DNA from: Bacteroides stercorirosoris
GTDB lineage: Bacteria; Bacteroidota; Bacteroidia; Bacteroidales; Bacteroidaceae
DNA: 64,000 nt
NCBI RefSeq assembly: GCF_900142015.1
Contig: NZ_FQZN01000003.1
Coordinates: 283,727-347,726 of the forward strand
Direction: 5' to 3'
The first letter of the stretch is position 1. Each line of letters starts with the position of its first letter. The notes below the pieces were generated by a model that was not told the origin of the DNA, did no database searches, and saw only the letters and a list, made by a program, of their open reading frames with translations. Shown one piece after another: positions 62,184 to 64,000 of this stretch. Position numbers and translations under genes: made by a program.

Positions 62184-62385
62184 TTATTAAGTGTTTCTTG
62201 TATTGAATTAATATTAGATATTGATACAAAAATACAAAAAAACAGGTTTTCAGTAATTGTTTTTTGGTTTATATTAACCATAATTAACCCGCTTCTTTTC
62301 TGTTATTGTTATGGATTATGGTTTTATCATGCAAGGCAATATGAACTATATCTGAATTTCTGATGGGTGAGTCTTGGTTGCTAAA

Positions 62386-62420
62386 AATAAGGCTGTCTTA
62401 TTCAATAAAACAGCCTTATT
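62386..62420 (-). terminator. Terminator after the tiny peptide gene
   Basis: 11-bp stem AATAAGGCTGT (62386-62396) / ACAGCCTTATT (62410-62420); on the minus strand it is followed by a short T run (ATTTTTAGC). It lies 30 bases beyond the stop of the 31-residue gene. Confidence 0.65.
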
Positions 62421-62449
62421 CACCTTTAGAGAGTATTTACCCTACATAT

Positions 62450-62545
62450 CTACACATTCATCGCATTGGCACTCAGTGCCCCTATGATAGCCGAAGCTAC
62501 CGCAATCACCACTTTTAGAATTTTATCCCAGATAGACTTTTTCAT
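62450..62545 (-). CDS. 31-residue peptide, Smalll3-like
   Basis: A complete minus-strand gene too short for ordinary ORF calling: ATG at 62545, TAG at 62450. The product begins MKKSIWDKILKVVIAVASA and ends SANAMNV, a basic start followed by one hydrophobic helix. It matches my memory of the Bacteroides 'smalll3' family of tiny proteins, which commonly sit beside an HU-like gene and a DUF4248 gene, as here. It is 29 bases downstream of the HU-like gene in the same direction and has its own hairpin terminator. Function unknown; it could insert in the membrane. Support comes from composition, context and a clean terminator. Confidence 0.75.
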   Translation of the reverse strand: MKKSIWDKILKVVIAVASAIIGALSANAMNV

Positions 62546-62574
62546 ATTCTTCAGTATAAATGATTCGTAATATT

Positions 62575-63081
62575 TTAACCTAGTGGATTTTCATCCACTC
62601 CTCCACCATCGGAGCCTCCCTGACCACCTGACGAACTTCCACCTGACGAACTTCCGTCCTTGTTTACCAATGCTTCCAGATCGTAGAAATCAATTTTCTG
62701 TCCGGCGCGTGTTGCCGTCACGTCGGGTCTGATGGTGGTCGAGGGTCTGAAATTGATTTTCACGGCCTTAATGTTCTTAGCCGTACAATCCTCCTTTTTC
62801 TCCACTCCGACGGTCCTCGCCGACAGGCTGAAGACCCCGAAGTCCTTTATGTTCACCGACTGGCCGCCATACAGCTTTCCTATCAGTGCCTCTACAAAGT
62901 TGGTGATTACACTTTTAATGTCTCCCAATGTCAGTGAACTTTTCTCCTTCATCACGTATGCCACGTCTTCCAGGTCGGCGTTGTCCCCTAACGTCACCAG
63001 TTGCGGATAGAACTTTGCCACCGCATCCTCCTTTCGCGGATCTTTCCGCGGAATCTTTTTGAATGGTACTCCCATAATCAA
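62575..63081 (-). CDS. HU-like DNA-binding protein
   Basis: A 168-residue protein with an N-terminal extended HU/IHF-like domain (HU-HIG type): VTLGDNADLEDVAYVMKEKSS precedes SLTLGDIKSVITNFVEALI and SVNIKDFGVFSLSARTVG, followed by INFRPSTTIR. The C-terminus is a low-complexity Gly/Ser tail (SSSGGSSSGG). Expected to bind and bend DNA. In Bacteroides these proteins occur as scattered cassettes with DUF4248 and tiny-peptide genes, exactly the arrangement here. The second Met (MGVPFKK) may be the true start. Confidence 0.85.
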   Translation of the reverse strand: MIMGVPFKKIPRKDPRKEDAVAKFYPQLVTLGDNADLEDVAYVMKEKSSLTLGDIKSVITNFVEALIGKLYGGQSVNIKDFGVFSLSARTVGVEKKEDCTAKNIKAVKINFRPSTTIRPDVTATRAGQKIDFYDLEALVNKDGSSSGGSSSGGQGGSDGGGVDENPLG

Positions 63082-63387
63082 TAATTTTTTTAAAGTTAAA
63101 AAACAAGGTTGTTTTAATAATCCTCAGTGGAAAAGCTGTCCGGACCTCTTCTCATGCTTTCTTTATTTACTCCGCCATCATGGGCTTGCCGGAAGATTTC
63201 CGCTCTTTTTCCTCTTTGGATACTGCAAATGTACCCCGTTCTTTTTCCTTCCGCTTTCCGCTTGACGTTATTTGAATTTGTATGAAAAAAAGAGACTCCC
63301 AATGAGAGGTAATACCAGCTTTATTCCTTTCATATATCATTGCAAATGACTACCTTTATACCATGTAAATCACTAAAAAACAAACTT

Positions 63388-63624
63388 ATGAAAGAAGAAA
63401 ACTTAGATGGGAAAGTCCCTGTCCGCGCTTATACCAAAGCCGACCTTGCCATGCTTTACAACCCCGGTGTATGCATAACTACCGCCCTTCAGCTTCTGCG
63501 CCGCTGGATTTACGCCAACAAGCAACTGATGGCGGAATTGCAGGAAGCGGGTTATAACAAGAACCGTCATTCTTATATGCCCCTTGAAGTGAAACTTATC
63601 TTCAAGTATCTCGGGGAGCCTTAA
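63388..63624 (+). CDS. DUF4248-type small protein
   Basis: A 78-residue protein starting MKEENLDGKV; the open frame extends 16 codons upstream from 63340 but the ATG at 63388 follows a Bacteroides-like A-rich leader and starts a sensible domain. The sequence AYTKADLAMLYNPGVCITTA and LRRWIYANKQLMAEL suggests a small helical, possibly DNA-binding fold. DUF4248 genes are regularly divergent from HU-like genes in Bacteroides. Function unknown. It converges on the gene leaving the window, with a large palindrome between them. Confidence 0.75.
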   Translation: MKEENLDGKVPVRAYTKADLAMLYNPGVCITTALQLLRRWIYANKQLMAELQEAGYNKNRHSYMPLEVKLIFKYLGEP

Positions 63625-63683
63625 ACGGTCTGAATCCGGTGAATGAAAGATTTGTACTTTTTGTAAAGAAAATGCCAATATAT

Positions 63684-63742
63684 GTAACGGGTGGTAAGAA
63701 ATAATGTAATGTAGCATTACATATATTCTTACCACCCGTTAC
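63684..63742. repeat. 59-bp nested palindrome between convergent genes
   Basis: Outer arms GTAACGGGTGGTAAGAA (63684-63700) and TTCTTACCACCCGTTAC (63726-63742) are perfect. Inside them ATGTAATG and CATTACAT pair around the loop TAG. There is no T run at either edge, so it may be more than a terminator. Confidence 0.85.
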
Positions 63743-63793
63743 GTTATACACTAACTTAGCCCTTGTCAACTCAAAGTTGGGCGCATGCGAACC

Positions 63794-64000
63794 TTAGAAC
63801 GGCAGTAGCCCCTCGTCCTTATCCTCATCCTCCTCTTTGGTCTTCCCGTCCTGCCTTTTCTCCCTGAACCCGTTGTTTACCTCATCCTCCATCAGGTCCA
63901 CCACCTCATACTCCGTGCTTCCCTGCCTGTCCCTTCTGGTGCGGAACCCGTACTTCTCCAGCGAGAGCACCAGTGTCTGTGTGGTCTGCCTGTTCACCTG
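63794..64000 (-). CDS. C-terminal end of a gene leaving the window
   Basis: About 69 codons of an open frame that continues past base 64000 (the last codon in the window is CAG, Gln), so the N-terminus is outside. The visible part has RQTTQTLVLSLEKYGFRTRR and an acidic, low-complexity end (KEEDEDKDEGLLPF). Genes at this position beside DUF4248 in Bacteroides are often primase/helicase-like (VirE-N/DUF3987) proteins; that is a context guess, since no diagnostic motif is in view. Confidence 0.5.
   Translation of the reverse strand, partial: QVNRQTTQTLVLSLEKYGFRTRRDRQGSTEYEVVDLMEDEVNNGFREKRQDGKTKEEDEDKDEGLLPF

Overview
The window looks like a chromosomal segment of a gut Bacteroides-type organism. 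The evidence is SusC/D-era style polysaccharide-utilisation gene content, a hybrid two-component regulator (HTCS), fimbrillin-family lipoproteins, Bacteroides -7 boxes (TAnnTTTG), a very small lysine/isoleucine-rich peptide beside an HU-like protein, and DUF4248. No rRNA, tRNA, CRISPR array or SusC/SusD pair was seen. The outer-membrane import genes of this locus must lie outside the window.

Layout. (1) 1-14175, plus strand: GH78, GH28 and a pectin esterase, then a hairpin terminator. A second unit follows: lipoprotein mutarotase, cytoplasmic GH31, UroD-family methyltransferase 1, sodium/solute symporter, corrinoid protein, UroD-family methyltransferase 2 and a MetH-type activation protein. 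(2) 14273-23840, minus strand: GH95, GH105, GH140 and a GH78-GH33 fusion, in transcription order. (3) 23841-31050: two hairpin repeat elements, an Rpn-family nuclease and a three-gene, visibly GC-richer fimbrillin operon, which split the polysaccharide locus. (4) 31373-51387, plus strand: GH127-GH141 fusion, GH78, GH138, GH137-GH2 fusion and two more GH2 enzymes. (5) 51521-54464: housekeeping genes pdxY, sucD and sucC. (6) 55024-62183: an HTCS regulator and a second hybrid histidine kinase broken by a frameshift in an A tract. (7) 62386-64000: a tiny peptide gene, an HU-like protein, a DUF4248 protein, a large palindrome and the end of a gene leaving the window.

The enzyme set matches known activities against rhamnogalacturonan II (RG-II), the most complex pectin. 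GH137, GH138, GH140 and GH141 are families founded on RG-II enzymes, and GH78-GH33, GH127, GH95, GH105, GH28 and CE19-like esterase fit the same polymer. All of these carry signal peptides or lipoboxes and should act at the cell surface or in the periplasm.

The most unusual part is 6140-14175. A cytoplasmic alpha-xylosidase-like GH31, a sugar-type sodium symporter and a complete corrinoid methyl-transfer set (substrate methyltransferase, corrinoid carrier, thiol-type acceptor methyltransferase, reactivation protein) sit next to RG-II genes. RG-II carries 2-O-methyl-xylose and 2-O-methyl-fucose. My inference is a B12-dependent sugar O-demethylation pathway that imports a methylated fragment such as 2-O-methyl-xylosyl-fucose, removes the methyl group and cleaves the linkage. 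This is a hypothesis from domains, residues and gene order, not a demonstrated function.
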